DNA of 64,000 nucleotides from Rhodanobacter denitrificans (GCF_003335105.1 NZ_QFWQ01000005.1:248001-312000), one strand, 5' to 3'. Counted from the first letter of the stretch, positions 52,926 to 63,374 are shown. Translations and numbers: made by a program. The notes: generated from the sequence alone by a model not told the origin.

Positions 52926-54539
52926 ATGAGCCAGCCGATGCCGCAGGACATGCCCGGCGCTGGCGGCGCCGCTTCACGGCGCGCCGGCCGCGGCGTCTTC
53001 GTCATCCTGCTCGCGCTGTACGTGCTGATCCTTTACCCGATCCTGCGCGCCAACCGTTATTACATGGACGACCTGAAGCGCGCGCTGATCGGCCATACCG
53101 GCTGGGATTCCAATGGCAGGCCGCTGACGACCCTGCTGATGAAACTGTTGCAGTGCTACGACTCGGCGCTGGTCGACCTCTCCCCGCTGACCCAGATCGG
53201 CGCCGTCGTGGTGCTCGCCTGGGCTGGCGCGATGATCGCGCGCCGCTACGCCATCCGCTCGCCGTGGGTGGCAGCCCTGGTGGCGTTTCCGCTGGGTGCA
53301 CAGCCGTTCTACCTGGAGAATCTTTCCTACAAGTTCGATGCCCTGAGCATGAGCATGGCGATGCTGCTCGCCCTGTTGCCGCTCATCGCGCTGAAAGACG
53401 ACCGCCGCGGATGGTGGCTCGGCGTGCTGGCGATTTTTGCCAGCCTCTGCTTCTACCAGGCCGCCATCAATGCCTATCTGATCTTCGTGCTGCTGGAGGT
53501 GGTGCTCGCCCAGTTGCACGGGGAGGAATTGCGGCGCTGGACCAGGCGGTTCCTGGCGCGGGCCGGGCAGGTCGGCCTCGCCATGCTGGTCTATCAGGTG
53601 CTCGTCGGTATCCACATCCACGGCTGGGTGAAGCAGAAGGCGGAGCGGATCCACGGCTTGCACGACCTGCCGCTGATCAAGGGCAACGTCATCGATTTCT
53701 GCGGGTTCATCGGCAGCAGCTTCAATCGCCACTGGTGGATGTATTTCGCCCCGGTCCTGGTGTTGCTGGCGCTGCTTCCCGTGGCGATCGGCCTGCGTTA
53801 TACGCTGCGAGTTCGGCACGCGCATCCGGCCTGGGTCGGCGCGATCCTGTTCGTGACTGCTTTCGCGCTGCCGCTGGCGGCGCTGCTCTGTGTGGCGGGG
53901 CCCATGCTGGTGCTGCTCAAGCCGGAGATCGAGCCGCGCGTGCTGGTGGGCGTGGGTGCCCTGCTGGCGGCGGCACTGATCGTCATGCAGGCGGCCCTGC
54001 GGCAATGGCGTCGCTCGGCGCGGTGGGTCGTGGGCGTCGCCGGCATGCTCGCCCTCGGCATGTGTGCCATCGCCAGCGCCTATGGCAATGCCATGGGCGA
54101 GCAGAAAAGCTACGAGGAGCGGATTGCCGCGCGACTGGCCGACGACCTTGCCGAGCTGGGAGCCGCCGCGCCGCTGCACGCCTACCTGCTTGACGGCACG
54201 GCGGGATACTCGCCCCCCGCGGCGCACGTCGTGGAGCAGTTCCCGCTGGCCCGCGCGCTGGTGCCGATCTATCTTTCCGTGGACGACATGTTCGCCACCC
54301 ACAACTTCCTCAACTACTACGTCCCCGAGCTGGTGGACCTGCGCTTCCGGACCGACTCCGTGGCGACGCAGCGGATGACCGCCATCCTGGCGGAGGCCTG
54401 CACGGTGCCGGTGGCGCGCCGCACCCGCGCCTACACCCTGCGCCTGGTGGGCGATACCGTGGTGGTGACGTTCGGCTCCGTGCTTGCGCAGCGTTGCGCC
54501 GGCGGCACGGGCGCCGATGCGAGCCTGCCCCGGAGGTAG
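52926..54539 (+). CDS. GtrII-type glucosyltransferase, membrane-bound
   Basis: 537 residues with about ten membrane segments. YYMDDLKRA near the N-terminus (Asp48, Asp49) and the KFDALSMSMAMLLALLPL stretch are features of the Glucos_trans_II family, GT-C fold enzymes that add glucose from a lipid carrier to O-antigen in the periplasm. The usual gtrA/gtrB partners are not adjacent. I set the start at ATG 52926; the frame runs on to 52887. The gene lies between the CrbS-like and CrbR-like genes, and ends convergent with the latter. Confidence 0.82.
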   Translation: MSQPMPQDMPGAGGAASRRAGRGVFVILLALYVLILYPILRANRYYMDDLKRALIGHTGWDSNGRPLTTLLMKLLQCYDSALVDLSPLTQIGAVVVLAWAGAMIARRYAIRSPWVAALVAFPLGAQPFYLENLSYKFDALSMSMAMLLALLPLIALKDDRRGWWLGVLAIFASLCFYQAAINAYLIFVLLEVVLAQLHGEELRRWTRRFLARAGQVGLAMLVYQVLVGIHIHGWVKQKAERIHGLHDLPLIKGNVIDFCGFIGSSFNRHWWMYFAPVLVLLALLPVAIGLRYTLRVRHAHPAWVGAILFVTAFALPLAALLCVAGPMLVLLKPEIEPRVLVGVGALLAAALIVMQAALRQWRRSARWVVGVAGMLALGMCAIASAYGNAMGEQKSYEERIAARLADDLAELGAAAPLHAYLLDGTAGYSPPAAHVVEQFPLARALVPIYLSVDDMFATHNFLNYYVPELVDLRFRTDSVATQRMTAILAEACTVPVARRTRAYTLRLVGDTVVVTFGSVLAQRCAGGTGADASLPRR

Positions 54540-54593
54540 CGGGCAGGCGGCGGATGCATGGCGCGATGCACGGCCATCCGCACCGTGCCGCGC

Positions 54594-55253
54594 TCAGGCT
54601 TCCCGCGTCGGGGTTTCCAGCTCCAGCGACCGCAGCGCCATCCCGGCCTGCGTCCGGTTGCGCACCTTCAGCTTCTCGAAGATGGCGGTGACATGCGCCT
54701 TGACCGTGCGTTCCTGGATACCCAGGCGGTCGGCGATCTGCTTGTTGAGCAAGCCTTCGGCGAGCAGTGCCAGCACGCGCGACTGTTGTTCGGTGAGGCG
54801 GGCGAGGCGGCGGGCGAGATCGGTGTCGGCGGGGTCGGCCGGCAACGCGGCGACGGCGTCGGCGAGGCCGGGCGGCAGCCAGCTGCCGCAGTCGAGCACG
54901 CTCCTGATCGCGCTGCCGATTTCGGCAGGGCTGGCGCTCTTGGGAATGAAGCCGGCGGCACCGTGGTCGAGCACGCGGCGCACGATGCGCGGGTCGTCGT
55001 GGGCGGACACCACCAGCACGGCCACGCCAGGATGCTGGCCGCGCAACGCGGCGAGCCCGGACAGGCCGCGGCTGCCGGGCATGTGCAGGTCGAGCAGGAC
55101 CAGGTCGGTATCCGGTTCGGCGGCCAGCACGTCGAGCACGCCGGACAGGTCGGCGGCTTCCTGCACGCGGCAGCCGGGCAGGTTCTCGCCGGCGGCCAGG
55201 CGCAGCGCAGCGCGGAACAGCGGATGGTCGTCGGCGATCAGCAGGGTGGTCAT
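54594..55253 (-). CDS. LuxR/NarL-type response regulator, CrbR-type candidate
   Basis: 219 residues. The receiver domain (1-120) has Asp55 as phospho-acceptor in LVLLDLHMPG and Lys at AGFIPKSA. The LuxR helix-turn-helix (about 150-215) reads LTEQQSRVLALLAEGLLNKQIADRLGI, described by place. Proteins of this form pair with SLC5-type hybrid kinases such as CrbS, matching the kinase at 49426. It is convergent with the GtrII-type gene and divergent from the 3-hydroxybutyrate oligomer hydrolase gene, whose promoter it may act on. Confidence 0.88.
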   Translation of the reverse strand: MTTLLIADDHPLFRAALRLAAGENLPGCRVQEAADLSGVLDVLAAEPDTDLVLLDLHMPGSRGLSGLAALRGQHPGVAVLVVSAHDDPRIVRRVLDHGAAGFIPKSASPAEIGSAIRSVLDCGSWLPPGLADAVAALPADPADTDLARRLARLTEQQSRVLALLAEGLLNKQIADRLGIQERTVKAHVTAIFEKLKVRNRTQAGMALRSLELETPTREA

Positions 55254-55348
55254 CCCGCCGAAGTTAACGGGCCGTGGCGGCCACGTCGAGTTCGGCGCAT
55301 GGACTTTCGTACGATGGCGGCCGCCGATGTGTTTGCTAGGGTGACCGG

Positions 55349-57196
55349 ATGAGGAACTCCGCCCGCATTTCTCCGCTGCTGTTCTTGTTCGCCCTCGTAT
55401 CGGTCATGCTGGCGGGGTGTGCCGGCCAGGGAACGAGGAAGGAATCCGCCATGCGTGAGGTCGATTACGGCAACGTGCGGGTAACCGAGCATCGCGGCCC
55501 CGACGATCTGCTGAGCGCGGGGCTGGGCCTGGCAGGACTGGCCGGCCTGCCATCGCCGTTCGCCAATCCGCTGGATCCCACCGCTGAGGAACTGCGCCGG
55601 CGCGCGATCCAGAACAGCTGGAAAGGGATCGCCGACCTCGGTCCACTGGGTGGTTACGGTACGGTCTACGGCGCTGTGCCGGACGTGCCGGGGGGCGAAT
55701 ACCAGGCGTTCGCGCGCATCCCCGGCGCCCGTTCGCCGCATCGCGTGCTGCTGCAGCTGCCGGATCACTTCGATCGGCAGAAACGCTGCCTGGTGGTGAC
55801 CGCTTCGTCCGGTTCGCGCGGTATCTATGGCGCGATTGCACTGGCTGGCGCCTGGGGCCTGCCGCACGGCTGCGCGGTGGCGTACACCGACAAGGGCACC
55901 GGCGCGGGTTACTTCGATTACGCCGACGGCAGCGGCGTGGCGCTGGACGGCCGTCGCGCGAAGCGCGGCGAGGCGGAACTGGAATTCCAGCCGCCGCCGG
56001 CGTCGCCCGCTGCGGGTATCGCGATCAAGCATGCGCATTCGGGCGACAACCCCGAGGGGGACTGGGGCCGCCACGTGATCCAGGCGGCGCAGTTCGGCCT
56101 GGCCATGCTCGACCGCGCGTTTCCAGGTGAAGCGCCGTTCACGCCGCAGAACACGAAGATCATCGCTGTCGGCGTCTCCAATGGCGGCGGCGCGGTGCTG
56201 CAGGCGGCGGGACTGGACCAGGAACACTTCTTTGCCGGCGTGGTGGCGCTGGAGCCGAACGTGCACGTGCAGGACCGCGGCCGCGCACTGTACGACTACG
56301 CCACCGAGGCGGCGATCTGGTTGCCGTGCGCGTTGAGCGCAGAGCATTTTGCCCCGGTGCCGCTGGCGCGCGGACCGCGCGGCGTGCCGCTGCCGGCGTG
56401 GCTGATCCGTTGCGCCAGCCTGCGCGCGCAGGGCAAGCTCGGCGGCAACACCGTGGCCGTGCAGGCGGAACAGGCGCGGCAATACCTGTACGCGCGCGGC
56501 TGGACCGACGAGGCGATGCATACCGCGGCCAGCACGACCGCCTTCGACCTTTGGCGGGTGATCGCCGCGGGCTACGCCTCGGCCTACCTGCGCCGCGGTG
56601 CCACGGACATGCCGTGCGGCTTTCATTACGCGGCGATCGGTGCGGGCGGGCTGCCCGGCGTCACCGATCCGGTGACGCGGGCCAGCTGGTGGGCGGATGG
56701 TTCGGGTATTCCGCCGGGCAATGGCATCGGCCTGTTCGGCGGCATGAACGTCTCGGCCGATCCCGCCCTCATCGGCAGCGAGTGCCTGCGCGCGCTGTGG
56801 ACCGGCGACGACCACGAGTCGCAGATGCTGCACGCCGCCGTAGCGGCCACTGCAGCGAGACTGCCGCGTCGCGACCTGCCGCTGTGGGTGCTGCACGGCT
56901 CCGGCGACGGCCTGCTGCCCACCGCCTTCAGCTCCGAACCCTATGTGGCATGGCTGCACGACGAGGGACGCCACCCGATCTACTGGAAGGTGCCGCACGC
57001 GCAACACTTCGATGCCTTCCTGGCGCTGCCCGGCTTCGGCGAGCACTACGTGCCGCTGCTGCCGTATGGCTATGCCGCGCTGGACCGGTTGTGGGCGCAC
57101 CTGTACGAAGATGCGGCGTGGCCGCTCGACGCGCCGGCGCCGGCGGCACGGCCGCGAGGTGCCGGGCCGCTGGCGCGCGGCATGCTGGGTCTGTAG
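55349..57196 (+). CDS. D-(-)-3-hydroxybutyrate oligomer hydrolase
   Basis: 615 residues of the 3HBOH family, which cuts 3-hydroxybutyrate dimers and trimers to monomer. Characteristic strings are [26 protein letters not shown] and the lipase-like VSNGGGA with Ser277 as the likely nucleophile; the C-terminal [11 protein letters not shown] and [11 protein letters not shown] may carry the acid and histidine. A lipoprotein signal ends LAGC with Cys24, so it is probably membrane-anchored, facing the periplasm. ATG 55349 has a poor ribosome site. Next to the CrbR-like gene and with the type-2 depolymerase at 47.5 kb it completes extracellular PHB breakdown. Confidence 0.88.
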   Translation: MRNSARISPLLFLFALVSVMLAGCAGQGTRKESAMREVDYGNVRVTEHRGPDDLLSAGLGLAGLAGLPSPFANPLDPTAEELRRRAIQNSWKGIADLGPLGGYGTVYGAVPDVPGGEYQAFARIPGARSPHRVLLQLPDHFDRQKRCLVVTASSGSRGIYGAIALAGAWGLPHGCAVAYTDKGTGAGYFDYADGSGVALDGRRAKRGEAELEFQPPPASPAAGIAIKHAHSGDNPEGDWGRHVIQAAQFGLAMLDRAFPGEAPFTPQNTKIIAVGVSNGGGAVLQAAGLDQEHFFAGVVALEPNVHVQDRGRALYDYATEAAIWLPCALSAEHFAPVPLARGPRGVPLPAWLIRCASLRAQGKLGGNTVAVQAEQARQYLYARGWTDEAMHTAASTTAFDLWRVIAAGYASAYLRRGATDMPCGFHYAAIGAGGLPGVTDPVTRASWWADGSGIPPGNGIGLFGGMNVSADPALIGSECLRALWTGDDHESQMLHAAVAATAARLPRRDLPLWVLHGSGDGLLPTAFSSEPYVAWLHDEGRHPIYWKVPHAQHFDAFLALPGFGEHYVPLLPYGYAALDRLWAHLYEDAAWPLDAPAPAARPRGAGPLARGMLGL

Positions 57197-57272
57197 AGGG
57201 TGCTGGGTTATCCTTGACCATCCTCGTGCCGGTGCCCCGGCGCGGAGCAGCTTTCAAACCCAAGGATTTGCG

Positions 57273-57782
57273 ATGACCATCAACGTCACCTTCACCACCA
57301 ACCGCGGCCCGATCCACCTGCGCCTGCATGAAGACAAGGCGCCGGTCACGGTGGCCAGCTTCGTCAACCTGGCCCGTCGCGGCTACTACGATGGCCTGTC
57401 GTTCCATCGCGTGATCGCCGACTTCATGATCCAGGGCGGTTGCCCCGAGGGCAGCGGCCGCGGCGGCCCGGGCTACAAGTTCGAGGACGAGTTCAACCCG
57501 TCGCTGCGCCATGACAAGCCGGGGGTGTTGTCGATGGCGAATGCCGGCCCGCGGACCAACGGCAGCCAGTTCTTCATCACCCACGGTCCGACGCCGTGGC
57601 TGGACGGCAAGCACAGCGTGTTCGGCGAGGTGGTCGATGCGGCCGACATGGACGTGGTCAACGCGATCCGGCAGGGCGACACGATCGAGAAGGTCACCGT
57701 CGAGGGCGACGTCGACGCGTTGCTGGCGGCGCAGGCCGATCGCGTGGCGGAATGGAACGCGGTGCTCGACCGGCGCGGCTGA
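57273..57782 (+). CDS. ppiB: Cyclophilin-type peptidyl-prolyl isomerase
   Basis: 169 residues of the cytoplasmic cyclophilin family. The active-site arginine lies in [15 protein letters not shown] and the substrate loop in [21 protein letters not shown]. There is no signal peptide, so it works in the cytoplasm on proline bonds. The start ATG 57273 gives [12 protein letters not shown]; the open frame upstream overlaps the hydrolase gene and is not coding. A strong terminator follows. Confidence 0.94.
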   Translation: MTINVTFTTNRGPIHLRLHEDKAPVTVASFVNLARRGYYDGLSFHRVIADFMIQGGCPEGSGRGGPGYKFEDEFNPSLRHDKPGVLSMANAGPRTNGSQFFITHGPTPWLDGKHSVFGEVVDAADMDVVNAIRQGDTIEKVTVEGDVDALLAAQADRVAEWNAVLDRRG

Positions 57783-57803
57783 GTTTTTGTCACGGATGCA
57801 CAG

Positions 57804-57836
57804 GAAACCGCCGGTTCCAGCCGGCGGTTTCTTTTT
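57804..57836 (+). terminator. Terminator after ppiB
   Basis: GAAACCGCCGG and CCGGCGGTTTC arms around TTCCAG are followed by TTTTTG. It starts 21 bases beyond the ppiB stop. Confidence 0.9.
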
Positions 57837-57921
57837 GTGCGCGAACGTCATGACAAATACGGTTTCCCGTGTCTATGATCGGCTGGCTACGCATCCATTC
57901 ACTTGATGAAGGAGAACGACC

Positions 57922-58353
57922 ATGTCATTTCTCGACAGTTTGCTCGGTGGACAGGGGCAACAGGCCGGTGGTACGGGTTCGCTGGTCGGCGTGGCCGGCC
58001 AGTTGCTGCAGCAGGCCGGCGGGGTGCAGGGCTTGGCCAGCATGTTGCAGCAGCATGGTCTGGGCGATGCCGTGCAGTCGTGGATCGGCACCGGCGCCAA
58101 CCAGCCGGTTTCCGGCGAGCAGCTCGGCCAGGCGCTGCAGAGCGGCGGCATGGGCTCGGTGGTGCAGGAAGCCGCCAGCAAGCTCGGCGTCGATCCCAGC
58201 GTGGTGCTCAATGGTTTGTCGCAGGTGCTGCCGCATGCGGTCGATCACCTGACGCCGGACGGCCAGGCTCCGGCTGCCGGGCAGCAGGGCGGTGGTTTCG
58301 ACCTCGGCATGCTCGAAGGCCTCGCCGGCAAGCTGCTCGGCAGCAGGGCCTGA
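57922..58353 (+). CDS. YidB family protein (DUF937)
   Basis: 143 residues, Gly-, Gln- and Leu-rich. The YidB pattern is plain: SFLDSLLGGQG at the N-terminus, GLGDAVQSWIGTGANQPVSGEQL and LGQALQ in the middle, and LSQVLPHAVDHLTPDG near the end. The function is unknown; it is thought to be a cytoplasmic or cell-envelope protein. It starts at ATG 57922 with AAGGAGAAC upstream and is followed by a two-way terminator. Confidence 0.92.
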   Translation: MSFLDSLLGGQGQQAGGTGSLVGVAGQLLQQAGGVQGLASMLQQHGLGDAVQSWIGTGANQPVSGEQLGQALQSGGMGSVVQEAASKLGVDPSVVLNGLSQVLPHAVDHLTPDGQAPAAGQQGGGFDLGMLEGLAGKLLGSRA

Positions 58354-58389
58354 AGCGGCTGGCCTGAAAGCGGGGCGGTTCACTGAAGT

Positions 58390-58426
58390 AAAAAACGGCG
58401 GGAGTCATCCCGCCGTTTTTCTTTTT
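58390..58426. terminator. Two-way terminator between yidB-like and glsB-like genes
   Basis: AAAAACGGCGGG and CCCGCCGTTTTT arms around AGTCAT, followed by CTTTTT on plus and TACTTC on minus. The A-run on the left gives a T-run on the minus strand, so both genes can use it. Confidence 0.9.
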
Positions 58427-58473
58427 GCGCAGCCAACCGGGGCGGACGCTTGCGCCCCGGTCGCCGACGAAGC

Positions 58474-58740
58474 TCAGTGCACCACGAAGTGCACGACCAG
58501 CAGCAGGATGACGGCGCCCACGATCGACATCAGGAAGCCGGCGGTATGGAACTTGGAGTCGGGCGGCGGCGCGCTGATCATCCTGCCGATCAGGCCACCG
58601 ATAACCGAACCCACGATGCCGACGATGGCCGTCAGCCAGAAGCCGAGGTGGATGTCGGCATGGAAGATGTGAACGAGGAGAAACTTGCCGATCAGACCGA
58701 CGAAGAAGCCGACGATGATGGACCATATCAGGTGGAGCAT
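58474..58740 (-). CDS. GlsB/YeaQ/YmgE family membrane protein
   Basis: 88 residues with three membrane segments (LIWSIIVGFFVGLIGKFLL, AIVGIVGSVIGGLIGRMI and MSIVGAVILLLVVHFVV). This is the transglycosylase-associated / YeaQ family, small inner-membrane proteins raised under general stress. The ATG at 58740 has GGAGG nine bases upstream; an ATG two codons earlier (58746) is too close to that site. It is a single gene converging with the yidB-like gene. Confidence 0.9.
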   Translation of the reverse strand: MLHLIWSIIVGFFVGLIGKFLLVHIFHADIHLGFWLTAIVGIVGSVIGGLIGRMISAPPPDSKFHTAGFLMSIVGAVILLLVVHFVVH

Positions 58741-58952
58741 GGACATCTACCTCCCGGGTTGTTGTTGACTCGACCAATTCCACCAGCGACCGTGTGCACG
58801 ATGGTGCGGCGGCGTCCGCATCATGCATGGAGTTGCCCGAATTGCGCCATAGGCGTCTGATCCCGCAAGGTTTTGCGGATCGCTGGATGCCGCAGTGCCG
58901 CATGCTAAAATTCCCCGGTTTGCAGACCTCACCCACTGACGTCGAGGAACCC

Positions 58953-60152
58953 ATGCCCCAGCTCGCCCAGCGCGTCGGTCGCGCCAAACCCAGCGCGATC
59001 ATGGTGATTGCCGAGAAGGCGAAGCAGCTCAAGGCTGCCGGCCGCGACATCATCAGCTTCTCGATCGGCGTACCGAATTTCCTGCCGGGCGAGCATGTAT
59101 ACGCCGCCGCGCGCGAGTCGCTGTCGCACGACTCCGGCCAGTACGGCAGCAACCGCGGTGCCGAGGCCCTGCTGGATGCGTTCCTCGGGCATATCGAGGC
59201 GCTGGGCTTCACCGGCTACACCCGGATGAACCTGTCGATCGGCATCGGCGCCAAGCAGGTGCTGTACAACCTGGCCGAGGCACTGCTGGACGAGGGCGAC
59301 GAGATCTGCTTCGCCGCGCCGTACTGGACCACCTACCGCGACATCGCCGACATCGTGGGCGCGAAGGCCAACGTCATGCACTGCGGGCCGGAGCAGGACT
59401 ACAAGCTCACCCCGACCCAGCTCGACGCCGCGCTGGCGCGCAAGCCGAGGGTGTTCCTGTTCAACAACCCGTCCAACCCCACCGGCATGGTCTATACCGC
59501 CGGGGAGATCGCGGCGCTGGCCGACGTGCTGGCGAAGCACCCGGACACCTGGGTGATCACCGACGACATCTATAACTCGATGGTGTTCGACGGCATCGGC
59601 TACCACAATTTCGTGTTCGCCAGGCCCGAGTTGCGCGACCGGGTGATCTTCGTCGATTCGGTATCCAAGACCTACGGCATGCCAGGCTGGCGTGTGGGCC
59701 TGGTGGCTGGCCCCGAAGCGGTGGCCAAGGCGGTCACCACGCTCAATTCGAACCATATCACCAGCCTGCCGGAGGTAATCACCGCGGCGGCGGTGGCGGC
59801 GTTCAGCGGATCGCAGGACATCCCGCGGGCAAAGTGCGCCGAGTTCGCCGGCAAGCGCGACCTCGTGGTCGCCGCGCTGGGCGCGATTCCCGGCGTGGCC
59901 TGCCCGCGGCCGCAGGGGGCGTTCTACGCGTTCCCCGACATTTCCGTGGCGTTCGGCAAAAGCCACCATGGCACGAAGATCAACAACGACGTGGAGTTCT
60001 GCGCCGCGCTGCTGGAGGCCAAGGGCGTCGCCTGCGTGCCGGGCTCCGCTTTCGGCGAGCCACGCGCGATGCGTATCTCCTACACCTGCCCGACCGCACA
60101 ATTGCAGCCGGGCCTGCAACGCATCCAGCAGTTCTTCGCTGAACTGACCTGA
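58953..60152 (+). CDS. Aspartate-type class I aminotransferase
   Basis: 399 residues. The PLP lysine is Lys239 in [26 protein letters not shown] and the late MRISYTCP with the carboxylate-binding arginine are present. The N-terminal [30 protein letters not shown] (given by place, 14-43) is characteristic of the type Ib aspartate aminotransferases, which link oxaloacetate and aspartate. ATG 58953 has CGAGGAACCC upstream; the frame continues to 58794. mdh follows after 88 bases, which fits an oxaloacetate-related pairing. Confidence 0.9.
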   Translation: MPQLAQRVGRAKPSAIMVIAEKAKQLKAAGRDIISFSIGVPNFLPGEHVYAAARESLSHDSGQYGSNRGAEALLDAFLGHIEALGFTGYTRMNLSIGIGAKQVLYNLAEALLDEGDEICFAAPYWTTYRDIADIVGAKANVMHCGPEQDYKLTPTQLDAALARKPRVFLFNNPSNPTGMVYTAGEIAALADVLAKHPDTWVITDDIYNSMVFDGIGYHNFVFARPELRDRVIFVDSVSKTYGMPGWRVGLVAGPEAVAKAVTTLNSNHITSLPEVITAAAVAAFSGSQDIPRAKCAEFAGKRDLVVAALGAIPGVACPRPQGAFYAFPDISVAFGKSHHGTKINNDVEFCAALLEAKGVACVPGSAFGEPRAMRISYTCPTAQLQPGLQRIQQFFAELT

Positions 60153-60240
60153 AAACATGGATCGGGAGCCGGGCATGGGGGAATCGCTCCATGCCGATCT
60201 CCCGATCACCCTTCCGATTCCCTCTCACGGAGATCAAATG

Positions 60241-61224
60241 ATGAAAGCCCCCGTTCGAGTTGCCGTCACCGGCGCCGCTGGCCAGATCGGTTATGCCCTG
60301 TTGTTCCGCATCGCCGCCGGCGACATGCTGGGTCCGGATCAGCCGGTGATCCTGCAGCTGCTGGAAATCACCCCGGCGCTGCCGTCGCTGCAGGGCGTGG
60401 TGATGGAACTGAACGACTGTGCGTTCCCGACCCTGGCCGGCGTGGTGGCAACCGATGACGCCAACGTCGCGTTCAAGGACGTCGACTACGCGCTGCTGGT
60501 CGGCGCCCGTCCGCGCGGCCCCGGCATGGAGCGCAAGGATCTGCTGGAGGCGAATGGTGCGATCTTCGGCCCCCAGGGCAAGGCGCTGAACGCGCACGCC
60601 AAGCGTGACGTGCGGGTGCTAGTGGTGGGCAACCCGGCCAACACCAATGCGCTGATCGCCCAGCAGAACGCCCCGGACCTGGATCCGAAGTGCTTCACCG
60701 CGATGGTCCGCCTCGACCACAACCGCGCCAAGAGCCAGCTGGCCGAGAAGACCGGCAAGCACAACACCGACGTGAAGAAGATGACGATCTGGGGCAACCA
60801 CAGCTCCACCCAGTATCCGGATCTGCACCACGCCCTCGTCGACGGCAAGCCGGCGCTGTCACTGGTCGACCAGGCCTGGTACGAGAGCGACTTCATCCCC
60901 ACCGTGCAGCAGCGCGGCGCGGCGATCATCAAGGCGCGCGGTGCTTCCTCGGCTGCGTCGGCCGCGTCGGCCGCGATCGACCACATGCGCACCTGGGCGC
61001 TGGGCACGGAAGAGGGCGACTGGGCTTCGATGGGCATTCCGTCGGACGGCTCCTACGGCATCGCCCCGGGCGTGATCTACGGCTACCCGGTGACCGTGAA
61101 GAACGGCAAGTACGCGATCGTGCAGGGCCTGGAGATCGGCGGATTCTCGCGCGCCCGCATGGACGCCACCGACAAGGAGTTGCGCGAGGAGCGCGCCGGC
61201 GTCGAGCACCTGTTCGCGAAGTAA
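60241..61224 (+). CDS. mdh: Malate dehydrogenase
   Basis: 327 residues of the cytosolic-type NAD-dependent malate dehydrogenase. The dinucleotide loop is [14 protein letters not shown], the substrate-binding loop [15 protein letters not shown] and the catalytic histidine lies in [12 protein letters not shown]. It interconverts malate and oxaloacetate in the TCA cycle. Two ATGs lie in tandem (60238 and 60241); with GGAG at 60229-60232 the second gives better spacing and the family N-terminus [10 protein letters not shown] strong hairpin follows. Confidence 0.95.
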   Translation: MKAPVRVAVTGAAGQIGYALLFRIAAGDMLGPDQPVILQLLEITPALPSLQGVVMELNDCAFPTLAGVVATDDANVAFKDVDYALLVGARPRGPGMERKDLLEANGAIFGPQGKALNAHAKRDVRVLVVGNPANTNALIAQQNAPDLDPKCFTAMVRLDHNRAKSQLAEKTGKHNTDVKKMTIWGNHSSTQYPDLHHALVDGKPALSLVDQAWYESDFIPTVQQRGAAIIKARGASSAASAASAAIDHMRTWALGTEEGDWASMGIPSDGSYGIAPGVIYGYPVTVKNGKYAIVQGLEIGGFSRARMDATDKELREERAGVEHLFAK

Positions 61225-61252
61225 GCGAGCGCACAAGTTCATCGCAGACTTA

Positions 61253-61279
61253 AGGAGGGCGGCCATGGGCCGCCCTCCT
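61253..61279 (+). terminator. Hairpin after mdh
   Basis: AGGAGGGCGGCC and GGCCGCCCTCCT pair perfectly around ATG, followed by GGTTTCT. The T-run is short, but the 12-base stem is strong and lies 28 bases after the stop. Confidence 0.7.
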
Positions 61280-61387
61280 GGTTTCTGCCAGGGCTGCTCC
61301 TGGCCATCGGCGACTACGACCATCGTCGCGATGATGCGGCCGCCGGCGTGTTCTAGGCTTGCTGCAACGAAGCCCCGGAGTCCGCCC

Positions 61388-63280
61388 ATGCGTTACGAGG
61401 ATTTCTACCGGCAGTCGATCGACGAGCCGGAGCAGTTCTGGGCCGAGCAGGCGCGGCTGATCCACTGGGATACGCCGCCGCGGCAGATCCTCGACCAGTC
61501 GAATCCGCCGTTCCGGCGCTGGTTCGTCGGCGGCACCACCAACCTCTGCTACAACGCGATCGACCGGCACCTGGCCGAGCGACCAGAACAGCTGGCGCTG
61601 GTGGCGGTCTCCAGCGAAACCGGGATCACCCGCGAGTTCACCTACCGCCAGCTGCATCGCGAGGTGAACGTATTCGCCGCCGTGTTGCAGTCACTGGATG
61701 TGGGCAAGGGCGACCGCGTGGTGATCTACCTGCCGAACATCGCCGAGGCGGTGTTCGCGATGCTGGCCTGCGCGCGCATCGGCGCGATCCATTCGGTGGT
61801 GTTCGGCGGCTTTGCCGCGCACAACCTGGCGCTGCGCATCGACGACGCGCAGCCGAAGCTGCTGGTCTGCGCCGATGCCGGCATGCGCGCGGGCAACGTG
61901 ATCCCGTACAAGCCGCTGGTCGACGCGGCGCTGAACGAGTCCTCCGCGCCGCCGCCGCACGTGCTGATCGTCGACCGCAAGCTGGACCCGCAGATGACCC
62001 GGGTGGCTGGGCGCGACCTCGATTACGCCGAGCTCCGTGCGCGCCACGAGGGCGCCGACGTGCCGGTGGCGTGGCTGGAGTCGAACGAGCCGAGCTACCT
62101 GCTGTACACCTCCGGCACCACCGGCAAGCCGAAGGGCGTGCAGCGCGACGTGGGCGGCTACGCGGTGGCGATGGCGCTGTCGATCCGCACCGTGTTCGAC
62201 ATCGCGCCGGGGCAGGTGATGTTCGCCACCTCAGACGTGGGCTGGGCGGTAGGGCATTCCTACAACGTCTATGGTCCGCTGATCGGCGGCGCCACCTCGC
62301 TGCTGTACGAGGGCCTGCCCACGCGACCGGATGCAGGCATCTGGTGGCAGCTGTGCGAGCGCTACAACGTGCGTACGATGTTCTCTTCGCCCACCGCGAT
62401 CCGCGTGCTGAAGAAGCAGGACGAGAGCTGGCTGAAGAAGTACGACCTGTCGAAACTGAAGTGGCTGTTCCTCGCCGGCGAGCCGCTGGACGAGCCGACC
62501 GCGCAGTGGATCACCGACGCGCTCGGCGTGCCGGTGATCGACAACTACTGGCAGACCGAGACCGGTTGGCCGGCGATCACCCTGATGCCGGGGCTGGAGC
62601 TGAAGACGGTGAAATTCGGCTCGCCCGGTCTGCCGGCGCCGGGCTACCGGATGAAGGTGATCGACGAGAACACCGGCAGGGAAGTCGCCGCCGGCACCAA
62701 GGGTGTGCTGGTGTTCCAGCTGCCGCTGCCGCCGGGCTGCCTGACGACCGTGTGGCGCGACGACGACCGCTACGTGCACAGCTACTTCAGCCACTTCCGC
62801 GAGCTGTTGTACAGCTCGCTGGACTGGGCGGTTCGCGACGAGGACGGCTACACGTTCGTGCTCGGGCGCACCGACGACGTGATCAACGTGGCCGGGCACC
62901 GCCTCGGCACGCGCGAGATCGAGGAGTCGGTGGCCAGCCACCCGGCGGTGGCCGAAGCGGCGGTGATCGGCGTGAAGGACGAACTGAAAGGACAGGTACC
63001 GATCGTATTCGCCACACTGAAGCAGGATGCCGGCGACGGCGCCCAGGCGGTGGCGAAGGCGATGCAGCAGCGCGTGGTCGACCAGCTCGGCGGCGTGGCG
63101 AAACCGTCACGTGTCTACGTGGTGAACGCGCTGCCGAAGACCCGCTCCGGCAAGCTGCTGCGCCGCTCGCTGCAGGCGCTGGCGGAGCAACGCGACCCGG
63201 GCGATTTGTCCACGCTGGACGACCCGGGCGCGCTCGACGATATCCGTCGTGCGCTGGAACGCGGACCCGACCAGGGTTGA
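61388..63280 (+). CDS. prpE: Propionate-CoA ligase
   Basis: 630 residues, matching PrpE (about 628). The adenylate-forming signature is YTSGTTGKPKGV; SDVGWAVGHSYNVYGPLI, YWQTETGWPAI and the C-terminal LPKTRSGKLLRR with catalytic lysine are intact. The opening RYEDFYRQSIDEPEQFWAEQ is typical of PrpE and not Acs. It activates propionate, and likely acetate or short hydroxyacids, to CoA esters. ATG 61388 is the family start; the frame reaches to 61265. The methylcitrate genes prpB/C/D are not in this window. Confidence 0.93.
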   Translation: MRYEDFYRQSIDEPEQFWAEQARLIHWDTPPRQILDQSNPPFRRWFVGGTTNLCYNAIDRHLAERPEQLALVAVSSETGITREFTYRQLHREVNVFAAVLQSLDVGKGDRVVIYLPNIAEAVFAMLACARIGAIHSVVFGGFAAHNLALRIDDAQPKLLVCADAGMRAGNVIPYKPLVDAALNESSAPPPHVLIVDRKLDPQMTRVAGRDLDYAELRARHEGADVPVAWLESNEPSYLLYTSGTTGKPKGVQRDVGGYAVAMALSIRTVFDIAPGQVMFATSDVGWAVGHSYNVYGPLIGGATSLLYEGLPTRPDAGIWWQLCERYNVRTMFSSPTAIRVLKKQDESWLKKYDLSKLKWLFLAGEPLDEPTAQWITDALGVPVIDNYWQTETGWPAITLMPGLELKTVKFGSPGLPAPGYRMKVIDENTGREVAAGTKGVLVFQLPLPPGCLTTVWRDDDRYVHSYFSHFRELLYSSLDWAVRDEDGYTFVLGRTDDVINVAGHRLGTREIEESVASHPAVAEAAVIGVKDELKGQVPIVFATLKQDAGDGAQAVAKAMQQRVVDQLGGVAKPSRVYVVNALPKTRSGKLLRRSLQALAEQRDPGDLSTLDDPGALDDIRRALERGPDQG

Positions 63281-63284
63281 TGAC

Positions 63285-63364
63285 GTACGGCGGGCACTGC
63301 CCGCCGGTTTGCTTTGTGCCGTGATTGGCAGTGGATCAAGAACGGCGGGCAGTGTCCGCCCTAC
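63285..63364. repeat. REP-like inverted repeat pair between prpE and ahpF
   Basis: A hairpin arm GTACGGCGGGCACTGCCC at 63285 and an inverted copy ending GTGTCCGCCCTAC at 63364 belong to the same family as the pair at 6977-7055. Again the pair sits between convergent genes and could act as a two-way stop. Confidence 0.7.
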
Positions 63365-63374
63365 AAAGCGGTGG

